Positions 13,201-25,815 of a stretch of DNA of 64,000 nucleotides are shown piece after piece. The notes under the pieces were generated by a model, which had not been told where the DNA came from, searched no databases, and was given only the letters and a program-made list of their open reading frames with translations. The first letter of the stretch is position 1, and each line of letters starts with the position of its first letter. This DNA is from Bombus terrestris (lineage: Eukaryota; Arthropoda; Insecta; Hymenoptera; Apidae), in assembly GCF_910591885.1 (NCBI RefSeq), contig NC_063271.1, positions 8,797,001-8,861,000 of the forward strand, read 5' to 3'. Made by a program: the position numbers and the translations under genes.

Positions 13201-14778
13201 AATTATTAGTTTAATGTTTCTAATCGAAAACAATAAAAAAATTATGTAATTTATAATTACCCCAACTAGTAAACTCCCATTTCATTTCTACATAAAAGTC
13301 AGGAGCCTAAAAATATTATTTAATTTCAGTTTAATCAAATCAAAATTTCCATCAGCCATGAGAATGATTGACAAACACTTATAAGCTTCTTGAATGGTTG
13401 ATGGAAAGCACATAATATGCATGTATATGTGTTTGTGAAGGTTTGTGACTGTTTCTGAATATGACAAAATTTATTATTTATGCACATATGAGAGAAACTA
13501 TTCTTTCTTTTTCATAAGAATTCGTCTCATGGAAATAATTAATAAATTGTTACTACAAATGCTGAATAAGATCTTCAAATGCCCACAAACTTTTCGAGCA
13601 TTCTGCATGGTTAATAAATATATGACTTAATAAGCTTACTTGTTTAAGTTTATGAAGTAATTCTGGAATACCAGCTACCCGATTACAATATCTTTGATAA
13701 TCTCTATGTGCTAGCACCATTTGTATTAGCTCAGGATTTCCTGTACCAACTGCCTCCTGAACCACTGCAAAAATAATAAGATTAAAATTTGAATACTGAT
13801 TAATTCAGTAATTTAATAGATACAATTATGTTTATTACCATTCCATCCTTGAGTGTTCTCTGTATTAACATTAGCTTCATGTTGTAACAATACTCCGACA
13901 GACTCCATATGACTTAAAGTCACTGCCAACATCAATGGTGTTCTTCCTCTGTTATCAAGCTTTTCGATATCATGCTATAAAAAATATCATATTATTACTT
14001 TATTAATATATAACAATTTAAGACATTTCATAAATATATTATTAAACTATTTTATATCTGAAGCTATCTGAATCTTAAGAAATACATATATATGGATAAA
14101 TATTAAATGACATTAAGTGCTGTCAACATTAATAACTAGCACAGTAGTTTTATTAAGGTTTATCAAATCATTGGTATATTAAACACATAGCATCAGAAGT
14201 TACAAGTCATTGAACATTTAGGGTTTCTAACTCATACAAGGTTTCACTCAGCAGCCTCTCTGTCAGTGTATCAAATGATCTTAAATCAATATCATAATAT
14301 ATCATAATATGTATAATAAAATTTATATGTATGTATATATTGTATTTTATAATCTAAATAACACACATATGTGCAAAAAACAATTTCTTTATATTAAATT
14401 TTTAATATCAATAAAGCTATTTTTATCATATTTATATATATTTTTTACTTTTTGACAATTACGAAACAAGTACCCTAATATCTAACATGAAATAAAAACT
14501 GTCATCTGTCATGTATACATTTTATAGATGTTTTATAGAAAGAAGAAAACAATTGATGAATATAGTTATTTCGCGTGTCGTTCTTGTCAGTATCTGTTCA
14601 ATCACAAGTACGATTAAACACGATTAATGATCAAATGACAGTTCCCTTTTTTCTTTCTATTTTTTATCATTTTACCAACCAGCTTTGTAGATAATTCTTC
14701 TTCGAGTTCTACATAATTATTATTCCACACGAGCCAATGGAGCGGATAATTTTTTTGTATCGTGTCTATATTCACCAT
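10233..14778 (-). CDS. ANKRD13: ankyrin repeat domain-containing protein 13 (ANKRD13 family)
   Basis: Ubiquitin-interacting-motif protein that in animals binds K63-linked ubiquitin on internalised receptors at endosomes. Thirteen exons (14778-14680, 13974-13839, 13764-13640, 13306-13261, 13187-13044, 12415-12235, 12150-11925, 11849-11721, 11644-11494, 11410-11249, 11155-11058, 10974-10886, 10470-10233) sum to 1824 nt, 607 residues. The N-terminus (YPLHWLVWNNN) and ankyrin segment (LDNRGRTPLMLAV) are typical. The GPCR-chaperone-like family core follows (LLGFDHTKWQRGNRSYIF, LWGWRSDKSE). The C-terminus carries UIM-like helices: DDLLQFAIQQSLLE, ERQLQRAIQASLALCQ, EQLRLALRLSEL and FRQVLELSL. All four keep the Ala/Leu-x-x-Ser core. 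Human ANKRD13A, B and D are the closest relatives, and which one cannot be decided by eye. The intron between exons 5 and 6 is partly open in frame, but phase and homology support removing it. Confidence 0.92.
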
Positions 14779-15237
14779 TTCTCTGAAGTTTTGTTAACGG
14801 TAACATACAACACCAACAATTATAAGTTCCACGACTTGAATGAACAACATAAAATTTCGTCTAACAAATACATGACACCGAAACGAATAAGCAACGACTA
14901 AATTTTGATCATTCATTGACCGAACAAAATAGCTAGATAAGAAACCTTGAATATCATATTGAATGCACCAAAGTCAACGAAAGAAATGTTACAAGTGGCG
15001 CTTATACATATATGGCGCTATCGGACTTTTAACGTTCCTAAACCAATGCACTTCAACTCTACGCTATTACAGCCTTAATTCCTCTTCACCTATGCTTCAA
15101 ATGAATTCGATGTATCTTATTCATTGAAATATATATCGTTCTGTTTTTGTACACATATTACACATATCGTAATAAATATAAAAAAGAAAAAAAAAACAGA
15201 ATGAATCTAAGATACAACTCCATTGCACGCGTATATA

Positions 15238-15451
15238 TTAGGTCGTCCGAAAAGTTTCTTTCGTTTTATAAGGAAATAATGGATGCACAACATTTTTCGT
15301 TTTATATTATTTTATCGAATTACGTATGATCCATTTAGTTCTATCAAAATAAAGATCACAACGTTCGACAGATTAGCTTTCGTGTTTGTATAAAGATGCG
15401 TTGTTGTAAAAGATGTGTCTGTAAAAGAAAGACACTTTTCGGACAACTTAA
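15238..15451. mobile_element. mariner-like MITE, 214 bp
   Basis: The left end TTAGGTCGTCCGAAAAGT and the inverted right end TTAAGTTGTCCGAAAAGT are near-perfect terminal inverted repeats that continue with matching TTTCTTTCG and GTCTTTCTT blocks. A TA dinucleotide flanks each side (15236-15237 and 15452-15453), the target-site duplication of Tc1/mariner transposons. The interior has no transposase, so it is non-autonomous. The TIR sequence fits the mariner consensus known from many bees and ants. Confidence 0.85.
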
Positions 15452-16739
15452 TAGATGATTTCAAAATTCACGCCTGCCTTACGTATTGATATCGCTAGAT
15501 ACATAATCAAGTTCACACGATAGCATAGAGAACATTTTGTATGTACAATAAATAATAAATGAAAACTATAGAGAAGAAATATAATAATTTACAACTTTCA
15601 TCTTTTATAGGAAATAAAATATTTATATCTCCGTACAGTCAAACCTATTTCTCTGCTTATTTAAAATTTAGAAATTAAATATGTGCTCTTATTATTTCAC
15701 TATTCTTAAATATATTTTAAAATATTGATAGTTGATTAATAGTTATAGTTATTTATAACATTTTATAATTATGTATTGATACCTATATATATTGCAAATA
15801 TATAGCAATAATCGTCGTGATTTTATACAAAACTTCTTAGGTTTATTACACATTTTTAAAATGTATTTTAGTTATAGTATGTTTGGTATAAAAAGTATTT
15901 TAACATGACATTGCAAGTGGAATCCAAAGATAAAAATGGTTCTTTTAAAAATAGTTTATAAGTTGACGAAATTTTATTAAAAAGGATGAAAGATAATTGT
16001 TAGAACTACCAATGTTTTAATATCACAAGAAGCAATATTTTTAAAATTATAAAGAATTTCGAAGTCAAATAAAAAGATAATTTTAGTTATATGAAATCGA
16101 CAATATATTGAATATATTAAAACTGTCCTCTTGTAAAAATAAAAAATGTGATATATTATGCCCTTCCCTTGTAGCCTTCATTTATAGTAGTATTATAATT
16201 TCACTCTAATATAACAGCCAAAATTCTATCCATATTTACCCTATGTCGTCATTTATTTAAGTTCGGAAATTTAACTTGTGATCCATGGACTCTCTGGTGC
16301 CGCAAAGCCCGCGAAGTTCTCACACACGCAAGTTATTATTTTATTATTCGAATAAAAAATATTTAATAGGATGTGTATTTATTTATAATAAACCTCTCTT
16401 CTCTAAATTTAAATCTTGTTAACGAGCAATTGATTGAATGTTTCAAATATACATATGCCAAACACATTATGGATTAAAATTTTGAGTTAAATTTTGCGTA
16501 TGCATAGCAACAAAAGATTATTTAAAGGGAATCCGTGGTAGACAAAAGATCAAGAAGCAGTCTTAGAGTAAAAGATATCAAGTATGTAAATGAGATAGAG
16601 AGATAAGTATTTTATATTTTTAACATAATGTATGTATGTAAAATTGTTTATAATTCAAAGAACAATCTTCATTTCTTGTTCTATATTTTTTTATCGTTTT
16701 GATATCTAAAATCGATCCTATAAATAATCCTCCATATAT

Positions 16740-17020
16740 TTTGTGACACTCTGTGCGATCGAGAAAAGCGACTTTAGGAATGCTTGGATGTCGCTCGAAT
16801 GAACGCACTGAGCACTGAGATCCCGGATTGTCGGGCACCGATTGACGTCACCGATAGGCGGCCAAGATGGTTGTCAATGTTGATAAGTGGTTTGGTTACA
16901 CGGAGAGTCAGTAATAAATCCGCGACCGATAGGAGCCTCGTGCGAAACGAAATTATGCCTGTGAAATAGGAAATCGGCCTCCCGTTCAACGAAACATCGA
17001 GGCCGTCATCGTGGCGCGGG
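16740..17020 (+). promoter_or_regulatory. probable KSR promoter/5' UTR with a perfect CRE
   Basis: GC content rises sharply compared with the flanking DNA. A perfect palindromic cAMP-response element TGACGTCA lies at 16843-16850. A few bases downstream is GCGGCCAAGATGG (from about 16859), which resembles a YY1/Pho-type site. The KSR start codon in CGCGGGATGG lies at 17021. That this is the promoter is inferred from position and composition. Confidence 0.45.
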
Positions 17021-20000
17021 ATGGCGGACGGCGAAGATGCGGAGCAAGAAATTCGTCGAGCCTTAGATGTCGTTCAATCCATGATTGACATCTCCGCTGA
17101 ACGACTTGAAGGCTTGAGGACCCAATGTTCCACCAGCGCAGAACTGACTCAACAGGAAATTCGAACGCTCGAGGTACCTTGAAGAGTGCGCGATGCTTTC
17201 GATCCTTCCCTAATTTATTCTTTATTACATTCAGCACGGTTGCCTTGACCTCGCGAAGGGTTGCTTTCTGATTGTCAACAAGTTGCAAATATATTTCTTT
17301 ATCGTCTTGAAATTTGTATTTATGTGTCTGCTGGCGATTTATCATAATGAATATTTCTAAAGCTTTTCCCCTTTGAAAATAATCTTCTATGTTTTTTACT
17401 ATGTATTCTTTACTGGTAATGATTTCAATACAAATTAAGGAATTGTACTTTATATATTTTAGAGTAGGATGTCTTTCAAGTTGTTGAAAAGATTTGTCTG
17501 ATTTTTTTTAAATCAATCTTTTTACCACTCTATAATATGAAGAATTTTTAAATAATTCATGACTTAAAAATCAATGATTAAGAAGCATTTTTGGTAATCA
17601 TAAAATTAAACCAAAATTGTAATGAAGTTATTTAATTTGCTATTAAAGGAGATGCAAATTGTATGTTCTTTTATTTGTTTTTTGTTATTTATATGAATGT
17701 AATATGTTTTAGGGAAAACTTATCAAATTATATTCAAAGCAACTTGTAACCAAAGCCAGATTGGCTTTAGAAGAATCATTGCCTGCAGAGATGAAACAAT
17801 ATCCATCCTTGCAGCAATGGTTAAGAGTAGTGGGTCTTACTCAAGAATCTATTCAGGTACAAATGAATTTTTAGAAACGAGATTCTTATTCTTATTTAAA
17901 TAGTTATTGAGATTTTTTTTCATTTCTACATCATTAACAAATTTTAGATGATTTGTTCTAAAGCTAATTCACTTGAAGCTCTTCAAGAAAAATCTGAGCA
18001 TGAGTTAGGTACTATGTTGGGAGAAACTACTATTAAACATGAGGAAGAATTACGTAGACTATGTAGAGCATTGCACAATCTTCGTCGATATATGGGTAAT
18101 AATTTATTTGATTATATTTAATAAAATTATTATTATAAACATATATTGAGATATATACACATATTTTATATAACATATTTTATATAACACTTTATTTAGA
18201 TGTTCTCCTAAAAGGAGATATGGATAACAGTGATATGAATTTATATTGGGATTCTTGGGATAGACCTCATTTACGTACTGGAGCATCTCCTAGGCCAGCA
18301 AGATCACGTACAACAAGGTGCTCTGTTCCTTCAGAAGACAGCATTCCATATCATAATAATAACAACAATCTTAACAGTGATATATTAGCACAAGCTTCTT
18401 CCGTTACATCCTTATCTTCAACTAGTCCTCCTTCCACACCTCTTTTACAAAGGCCAGGACGTGGTAAGTGTTTCTTATTTTTTCTAATTTATATAGTTGT
18501 AAAAAATGTTCTTTTTTCCGAACAGGAATTAAATTTCCAACAACTCCACCTCCTTGCAAAAAACATCAAATAGGTTTACAAAATACAATATCACAACCAG
18601 AAGTGTTTCCTTTAACTAAGTCAAAGTCTCATGAATCACAATTAGCAAACCGTCTTGAAAATGGAGATACAGCTTCAAGGTAATAATTACATTTTTAGTA
18701 ACATGGTCCTTTTCCTTTTTTAAAGGAAAGTTATATTAAGTACTCTTGTATTATCTTCACAGTTGTGGAAATGATTCTGTTGGTTCTGTCGGGAGGAGAA
18801 ATCGTTTGCCTACAGAATCAGGATCTTGCAGTAGTAATGCAGACATTACAGGGGAAAGTCTCTTGCTAAATAGTAATAGTCCTGTTAAGTCGCCACCTTA
18901 TTCTAGTGCTGAAAGTGATGATAACAGTTTTAAGGGAACAGGTAAATATAATCCTCCATTTTAGAAATTTTATGTTGTTAAATGAATATTAGAAATTGTT
19001 TTTATTTATGGTAGTAACAAGTCTCCAAGTGCCAAAGTCACCGCGTACTCCGACTGTAACCCGGGGAATGGGCCATATAATTGCCCATCGCTTTACCAAA
19101 ACGTTTAAAATGATGACAACCTGCGACTACTGCGATAAGCAGATGTTTATAGGCACAGGTTTGAAATGCAAAGAATGTAAATACAAATGTCATCGAGATT
19201 GCGAATCCAAAGTACCACCTTCTTGTGGCCTACCTCAGGAACTCTTTGACGAGTTTAAAAGAACCGTACAAGGCGACGGTATACACATATCTTTTTCAGT
19301 TTAATTTTATCGTTTCTTACAAATTCCTTTTGAGGATATTTTATAAATTTTAATTTTTAGGTATGGTAAATGTTTCTCCAATATTAAGCAAGCCTGGTAT
19401 AACATCTCCCAATCATCATAGTTCAAATTTATTGAGCTCTTTAAATCGAAGGGATCGAAAACGATCGCATCCACATTCTTCTATGAATATACCTTTTCAG
19501 GTATGTTAACCCTTGCCTTACGATTTAAGTTCCAATAACGCGTGCCATAAACAACAACAAGGTCGATCACACGTCGAGCCATTACACGGTTTGGCTGAGT
19601 GTTCGAAGTTGTGCAAATCCCACATGTCTTTTAATATGTAAATACATGTGTAAGGTACAACTAATTTTTTTTGCAAGATAAATAATTACTACCAATTGAT
19701 CATTAAACAAGATATATTTATTATCTTGAAATGAATAATAAATCAATAATGTCGACGTATCACCTCTCACACGTGTTGTTTATGTTTGGCCTGATCAACG
19801 TACCGCGCTTGTCATATGTGTTGTTTATATTTGGTCCGATCGACATACCACGTCTATCACACGATATTGTCGGTTAAGGGGTTAATGATATAATTTCAAT
19901 TTTTTTCTTTCCTTCTTATTTTTTACATTAATAGCTAATTGTAAATTTTAAGCTTATAAGTTCATATTTTTTAGGGCGCGGATTCTAGTTCAAATACCTC

Positions 20001-22071
20001 GAGCTGTAACAGCTCAACGCCTTCTAGTCCAGCTTTGCTACCTGCCAATACTAGCCAAACCCCACAGGCACCTGCCAAACAACAGTTTCATTTTCCAGGT
20101 AATTACTTCATAATATTCATTGCAATAGATGGCAAATTTATGATACCTTACTTGTAGATGTTGTGCTCAATGAAAAAGGAGGTGTTACATTAGAGACTCA
20201 TCGACTCGAAGGTACAACCATGTCAAGTGATAGTGAAAGAACTGTGAGTGTTTCTGGATCTGGTAGTGTTAGCACAGATTCTGAGCGAACACCGGTTAGA
20301 GTTGATTCGCAAGATTCTCAAGTCTCGGATGGAGAACCAGGAGATACTCGTTGGCCACGACAGAATAGTGTATGTAATGCCAATATATTCTTACAACATT
20401 ATTATATTCTAAATCAATTTGGACTGAGGATTGATGATTTTTATTACAGTTATCTATGCGAGAATGGGACATTCCTTATGATGAATTAAAAATTGGGGAA
20501 CCTATAGGTATTGGAAGATTTGGTACAGTGTACAGGGGCTATTGGCATGGTAATGTTGCAATTAAAGTTTTAAATATGGACTACTATTTACACGATGACA
20601 AAACACTGGAAGCATTCAAATTGGAGGTAAATAAATATCATAATAAAAAAATATTATAATTCGAATGCTTCTATTAATATGATATAGTGCAGTTCTGCTA
20701 ATTGTAAAATTTCATATAAGGTATTTTACGAGAAAGACGGCTTACTCTAACGCTTATGTATTTGCTTATATATAACATGAACTGATTGATTAATCGTAGT
20801 ATATAACTAAAGATATAATGAACTATTATCTCTAATTAAATTCTTGTTCTATGTACAAATGGTTTCATTGTACAAATACTCATAAACATAAATATTGAAA
20901 AATCTATCATGAAATTATATTTTAATATAGAATTATTGTAATACTACCTACTGGAATTAATTGATATGCATTATTGAAATTATAGGTGGCTACATTCCGA
21001 AAAACTAGACACGAAAATCTAGTTTTATTTATGGGAGCTTGTATGAAGCCTCCGCGCTTGGCGATAGTGACTAGTATGAGCAAAGGCATGACTCTTTACA
21101 CTCATATTCATTTACGTAAAGATAAATTTAATATGAACAAAACCACTATCATCGCTCAACAGATTTCTCAGGTACATGAGGAATATTATATGAATTTTTT
21201 AGTATGAAAGTTCAATTACTTTAATAATCTTTAATATGTCCTTCATTATTTAGGGAATGGGATATCTTCATGCTCGTGGTATAATTCATAAAGATCTCAA
21301 AAGTAAAAACATATTTTTAGAAAACGGAAAAGTTGTAATTACAGATTTCGGTTTGTTCAGCGTTACGAAACTTTGTTATGTAAACAGGTAAGTTTTTTAC
21401 TTAGTTTTATATAGCATGAAATGTGATTTTACATTTATCGATTTTTTTTTTTTTTGATAAACAGAAAAGGAAATGCACTGAGTATACCACCTGGCTGGTT
21501 ATGTTATTTAGCTCCTGAAATTGTTCGACGATTGAGACCGCAACAGAATTGGGATCAGGAAGAATTACCTTTTACAGAAGCTACTGACGTTTATGCATTT
21601 GGGTTAGTGCAAAAAGATGACATAAACTGCAATTTAAAAATATTATCCGTTTCATTAAAAAATTACTATAGGACCGTGTGGTACGAGCTTTTATGCGGAG
21701 AATGGCCATTTAAAGGACAACCTCCAGAAGCTATCATTTGGCAAGTTGGTAAAGGAATGAAGCAAACCTTAGCTAATTTGCAAGCTTCGCGTGATGTAAA
21801 GGTACAAAGTATATTCAAATATTACTTTATGAAGTTCTAATTAACTTATTTTCAAGCTGCACTGAAAATTCATAAGTCTTTTTCTTATTTCTTATTGATT
21901 TATTTATATATTTCATAGGACATCCTAATGCTTTGCTGGTCATATCATGCAGAAAATCGGCCCGATTTTGCAAAATTGTTAACTACTTTGGAAAAGCTGC
22001 CTCGCAAAAGGTTAGCACGTAGTCCTTCTCACCCTATACATCTTTCTCGTTCTGCAGAATCCGTGTTTTGA
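17021..22071 (+). CDS. ksr: kinase suppressor of Ras (KSR)
   Basis: Scaffold and pseudokinase of the Ras-RAF-MEK-ERK pathway, which binds MEK and allosterically activates RAF at the membrane. Sixteen exons (17021-17173, 17713-17856, 17948-18095, 18200-18463, 18526-18679, 18763-18941, 19015-19278, 19361-19500, 19975-20098, 20158-20369, 20450-20626, 20986-21171, 21254-21387, 21465-21602, 21672-21801, 21919-22071) sum to 2700 nt, 899 residues. The order is an N-terminal helical CA1/SAM-like region (about 1-170), a Ser/Pro/Thr-rich linker, an atypical C1 zinc finger (HRFTKTFKMMTTCDYCDKQM, about 368-415), another Ser-rich linker, and the kinase domain from about 597. The kinase domain has a glycine loop (GIGRFGTVYRG), VAIKVL with the ATP lysine kept, HKDLKSKN in place of HRDxxxxN, and DFG intact. 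The long start at CGGGATGGCGGACG fits the conserved N-terminus. RAF is excluded because there is no Ras-binding domain. Confidence 0.95.
19510..19881. mobile_element. possible TTAA-flanked non-autonomous element in a KSR intron
   Basis: Inside the KSR intron 19501-19974, a TTAA at 19506-19509 is followed by CCCTTGCC. A matching GGTTAAGGGG runs up to another TTAA at 19882-19885. This is the layout of a piggyBac-like insertion with short inverted ends and a TTAA target. The GC content of this block exceeds that of the rest of the intron. It contains two tandem copies of a unit of about 47 bp (near 19768-19862) that share TGTGTTGTTTAT. The inverted ends are short, so the call is tentative. Confidence 0.4.
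19768..19862. repeat. two-copy tandem repeat of about 47 bp
   Basis: Two adjacent units share TGTGTTGTTTAT, then TTTGG, then CGATC/TGATC and a C-rich tail (TACCGCGC versus TACCACGT). A further diverged relative in inverted orientation may lie near 19545-19575 (AAACAACAACAAGG). It sits within the possible TTAA-flanked element. Confidence 0.5.
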
Positions 22072-22435
22072 ATACATTTAAGTCTATTTAAATACACTGT
22101 TGTTCTCGTAGTGTAAATATAGAACTGTGCAAGTATTGCCAGATCTTTGTTCGTGAAAGGTAAAATAAAAATAATCACTGAAAGATTCATTCGTTTATCT
22201 CTCATTTAGGTTAACAAACGTCATTAAAATAAGCATGAGAAAAAATTAATGATATTTTATTTCTTAAGTAACATCACAGTTTGTATACAAAACATCGTTT
22301 CATCTTTCATAACAATAAATATTACGAAAATTAAGCGGGAATAAAAAAAATACTGAATTTAATGTACTTATATGATATATTATAACACACAAAAAGATTG
22401 AGAAACATTGTTTTTAACCACAACAAAGACTTTCA
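22072..22435. other. convergent 3' flanks of KSR and BRCC36
   Basis: This 364-bp stretch lies between two convergent stop codons and has AATAAA-like signals near 22313. It must contain both 3' UTRs, which may overlap. No other feature seen. Confidence 0.5.
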
Positions 22436-23656
22436 TCAGTTACACATTTTTTGTAGTTCTTGTAGTTGCCTTCGAAGATACGCAGCGCGTAATTTATTTA
22501 AAGCTATCCTTTTCTTAAACATTAACACCAAAGGCTTAGTAATTATATCTGTTATGTGAACCAATGTTCGAGTTCTCACTGTAATTAATAACTCAATTAA
22601 TTTTCTCTTTATAACAAATAGAACTTCTTCATACTATAAAATAAATAAACTAACCAGCATTATTGTATATGTTGGCAAGAATATCCTGATGATCTTTAAA
22701 TGTTTCTGCCATCTCATCTTCTTCTTGTACCAAAAGTTTTAGCAAATCTGTCATTGTCTAAAAAATATATAAAGATTAAATTATAATTGAAATATAAATT
22801 AAAAATAACGAAATCTGTATTCGTCTGAAAAATATATAAAAATTAAATTATAATTGAAATTTACTTATAGATCAAAAGTAACCAAATCCGTATTATTTGA
22901 AAACTTACTTTTAAACATGTATTTGATATTGGTGTATGAACAATTTCTAATGGAATCTCTATTACTTTCTCATTGTGAGATTGGAAACAAATTAAAGAAA
23001 TCTCTTGTTCCTAAAAAATATTTTATTTAACAAACTGAAAATGTAACATAGCATTAAAATTATTTATTTATTGTTTACCTTAGTTTCTTTACTCTCTGAA
23101 AATACTGAAAATATTAAACCCACAAAACCATGATCCATTGTTTGGTAATTTGTTTGAGTTCTAATATCTAGGAAAGTATTTGTTACATGAAAATGATTCT
23201 TTTGTAATTATAATCTGTTCTCATAATAATATAAAATAACTTCTATACTGACCAAGATGCGATGGATAAACTGTGATATGAGGATGAGAATGATACCATC
23301 CAAGAACACGCACAGGACGTTTCAATTCTTCACTTAAGCGTTCTGCTTCAGTAACAGCTTTCAACAATTGTTCAGCTGAAATTTCTACTCTGTCTTTCTT
23401 TTTGTCCAGACGTCGTAAAATAATGACAGCTATGATTTTTGCAACATCACGTACTGTCTAACATGAATTATTAATGAAGCAATATATATTTTTTACATAT
23501 GTAACAAATTATATAAAATAATATATATACTCATGAACATACATCCCCCATTAGTAGACCCATTACTTCAAAGCTTTCTGTCGATAGGGCATGTTGTAAG
23601 CACACCATGTATACGTCAGTCTGTAACTCTACTTTTGACAATGTAAATGCAGACAT
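22436..23656 (-). CDS. BRCC3: Lys-63-specific deubiquitinase BRCC36 (BRCA1-A/BRISC subunit)
   Basis: JAMM/MPN+ zinc metalloprotease that trims K63-linked ubiquitin chains in the nuclear BRCA1-A complex and the cytoplasmic BRISC complex. Six exons (23656-23543, 23457-23253, 23167-23079, 23010-22909, 22757-22655, 22578-22436) sum to 756 nt, 251 residues, close to the animal family length. The MPN domain starts with ELQTDVYMVCLQHALSTESF, which includes the conserved Glu, and continues with MGLLMGD. The JAMM zinc ligands are all present in GWYHSHPHITVYPSHLD. The C-terminal helices (LNKLRAAYLRRQLQEL) fit the coiled region that pairs with the Abraxas/Abro1 subunit. The start codon was set by homology at the MPN N-terminus. 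It is divergently paired with TRIM37. Confidence 0.95.
22755..22895. repeat. tandem duplication in a BRCC36 intron
   Basis: Two direct copies share AAAATATATAAA, ATTAAATTATAATTGAAAT and a closing AA(C)CAAATC(C/T)GTATT. Each is about 65-73 bp. The first copy begins at the exon 5 acceptor and the second follows at once, so the intron grew by local duplication. Confidence 0.65.
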
Positions 23657-25815
23657 TGTGCAAATCTTAAACTTAATTATTATTCTCAATGTTTCTTATA
23701 AATGGAGAACCTGTAATCATATTAAACATTAGATTTGAAAGATTAACTTTTATATTAGTAACCAAAGGTAAATAGTATAATCATTCTTTTATACTTAAAA
23801 ATATAAACTTTATAAACAGAAAAGAAGAAAAAATAACCTTTAATACTATTTAAAACAAAAACAAACTTAAAACCAATTATCATTCATATTGTTACTCCGA
23901 TGTTTACACTTTCAATTATTCCTTTTAACAAACTTATGAAATAATTATTGTTTTATTAATGTTGAAAATCACTAAAGTTTGCATACGAATTACACGCATA
24001 TATATATTTATACAAATCTTCCGAATGAAAATAACAATATTGTTTAAATTCTCGTATTCTTTAAACTTTTATATATTATTATGCAAATTATATTTCGTGA
24101 AATATTAAAATGTTCAAACTAAACTTCGTCACTAATTATGCATCGATGTGTACTTATTACTCTAAGTGGAATCCCCTTTCGCATTTGGAAAATGTGTCAG
24201 CCAAGGTAGGTGGCGTTAAACGACGTTTCTTTCCCAACAAACATAATCTGTACATATGAAAAGTAAATATGCATGTATACCACGTGGAAGTATACATCAT
24301 ATACATATGTATATTTTAAAATCGATGATATTTGCTAAACTGAAAGTATATAAAAGATTTAAAACGAGTAAAAAAGTTATAATTGTAGAAGTTATTTTAT
24401 TACAAAAATATTACATCTTTCTCGTTAAATGAACAAGATAAAATCATTTTAATAAGAGAAATCAATCGTAAAAGAATAGAACATTAAAAAATATTTCACT
24501 CGTTAATTATAACTGGTAATTCAAATACATTGATTATACAAATTCCGCTTAACTTGTGCATTTTAAATGTTTCTGTAATTTGTAAACATATGGAAAAAAT
24601 TTTATTTATAATGTTACAAAGAGGACTGTAGCGTATCATATCGGTAATTCTTTCTTTCTTTTTTTAAATGGGGGATTCTCGAAGATTCCAAAATTCCTAT
24701 TTTTTTAATTGAACTATATGTCTTTGTATATATCAATATATACCAATTGATGTTCTTTTTCATTCTCTATAAAAGAAGTATACTAAAAGTAAGTACTTGT
24801 ATTTGAGAAAAATTAGTTTGAAAGATATTTTAATTTTAATTTTGTGAAACTTATGAAAGGTAAGAAAAATATAAATGCAGGAGTATTATTTTCAGATATT
24901 AAAAGTATTGTCTTCTTTATCTTTCATACGTTGGATTTTCTGAAATTAAAATATTTTTTAAATAGATCATTTCCAAATTGAAATATCTTAATACGTTTTA
25001 ATTAAACATCAATTTAAAAAAATAAGAATCTTGGTATTTTAAGAAATATGATTTGAAAAATAATTTTTGCGCCATTATACTTATCTTTTTGAAATAAATA
25101 ATGTGTCTCCTTGAAATTTGTTTGAATTAGCAAGAACAAATGATATTTAAAGTCTGCTTAGACAGAACACCCTGTACATTTTTCCTAATACTCATTAAAA
25201 ATTGTAGCATATTATTAACAATATTTATTATTATATCTATAAATATTGATAAGAATAGTCTTTATTTTTTATGAATCTTAATTTTTTATTTTTCTCTTAA
25301 TATTAACAATATATTAAAATTTAAATTGAAGAACGGTTTACTTTAAAAAAAAGGACTATACACAATAGACATATATGTAATTCTTTACGTGCTCGTATTT
25401 TATTTTATATAATCATTTTACAGAATCGAATTATAAAAAGCTATTCAATAAAGTATCATATACTCGTTTTAAAGAATTTAAAAATAAATGAAATTAACGG
25501 GATTAAATGTTTCCTGCACTGCTTGCTATAGATTACTTTACTTCATGGCGAATTACGATTCATAACAACTTAATATTCAACAATTTTCGTCAAATTTTTA
25601 AGAGTACCTGGAGAAGCATTTCGTGTACGTTTGATAATTATTAAGTTATAATGATTAATAATGAACATATCTCACGGAAATAACATTTCGTTCAATCGGT
25701 TATACAGTTGAGCAAATATAAGTTTGCAAAGATGAAATGTCGGAAATGTGCCTAACTTTCAGAGCTGGCGATACATGCAACGATCAATAACATTCAACTA
25801 ATTTTTTATTAATAA
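23657..25815. other. divergent intergenic region, BRCC36 / TRIM37
   Basis: The 2.2-kb gap between two divergent coding starts is very AT-rich. A slightly GC-richer stretch near 24150-24240 (CCAAGGTAGGTGGCGTTAAA) could mark a promoter or 5' UTR exon. No coding sequence or RNA gene recognised. Confidence 0.45.

Larger units (their letters stand above)
14779..17020. other. divergent intergenic region, ANKRD13 / KSR
   Basis: The 2.2-kb gap between two divergent starts contains a mariner-like MITE (15238-15451) and, close to KSR, a GC-richer segment from about 16740 to 17020 that probably holds the KSR promoter and 5' UTR. The middle is AT-rich. A short GC-rich island at about 16265-16330 is unexplained. 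Confidence 0.45.
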
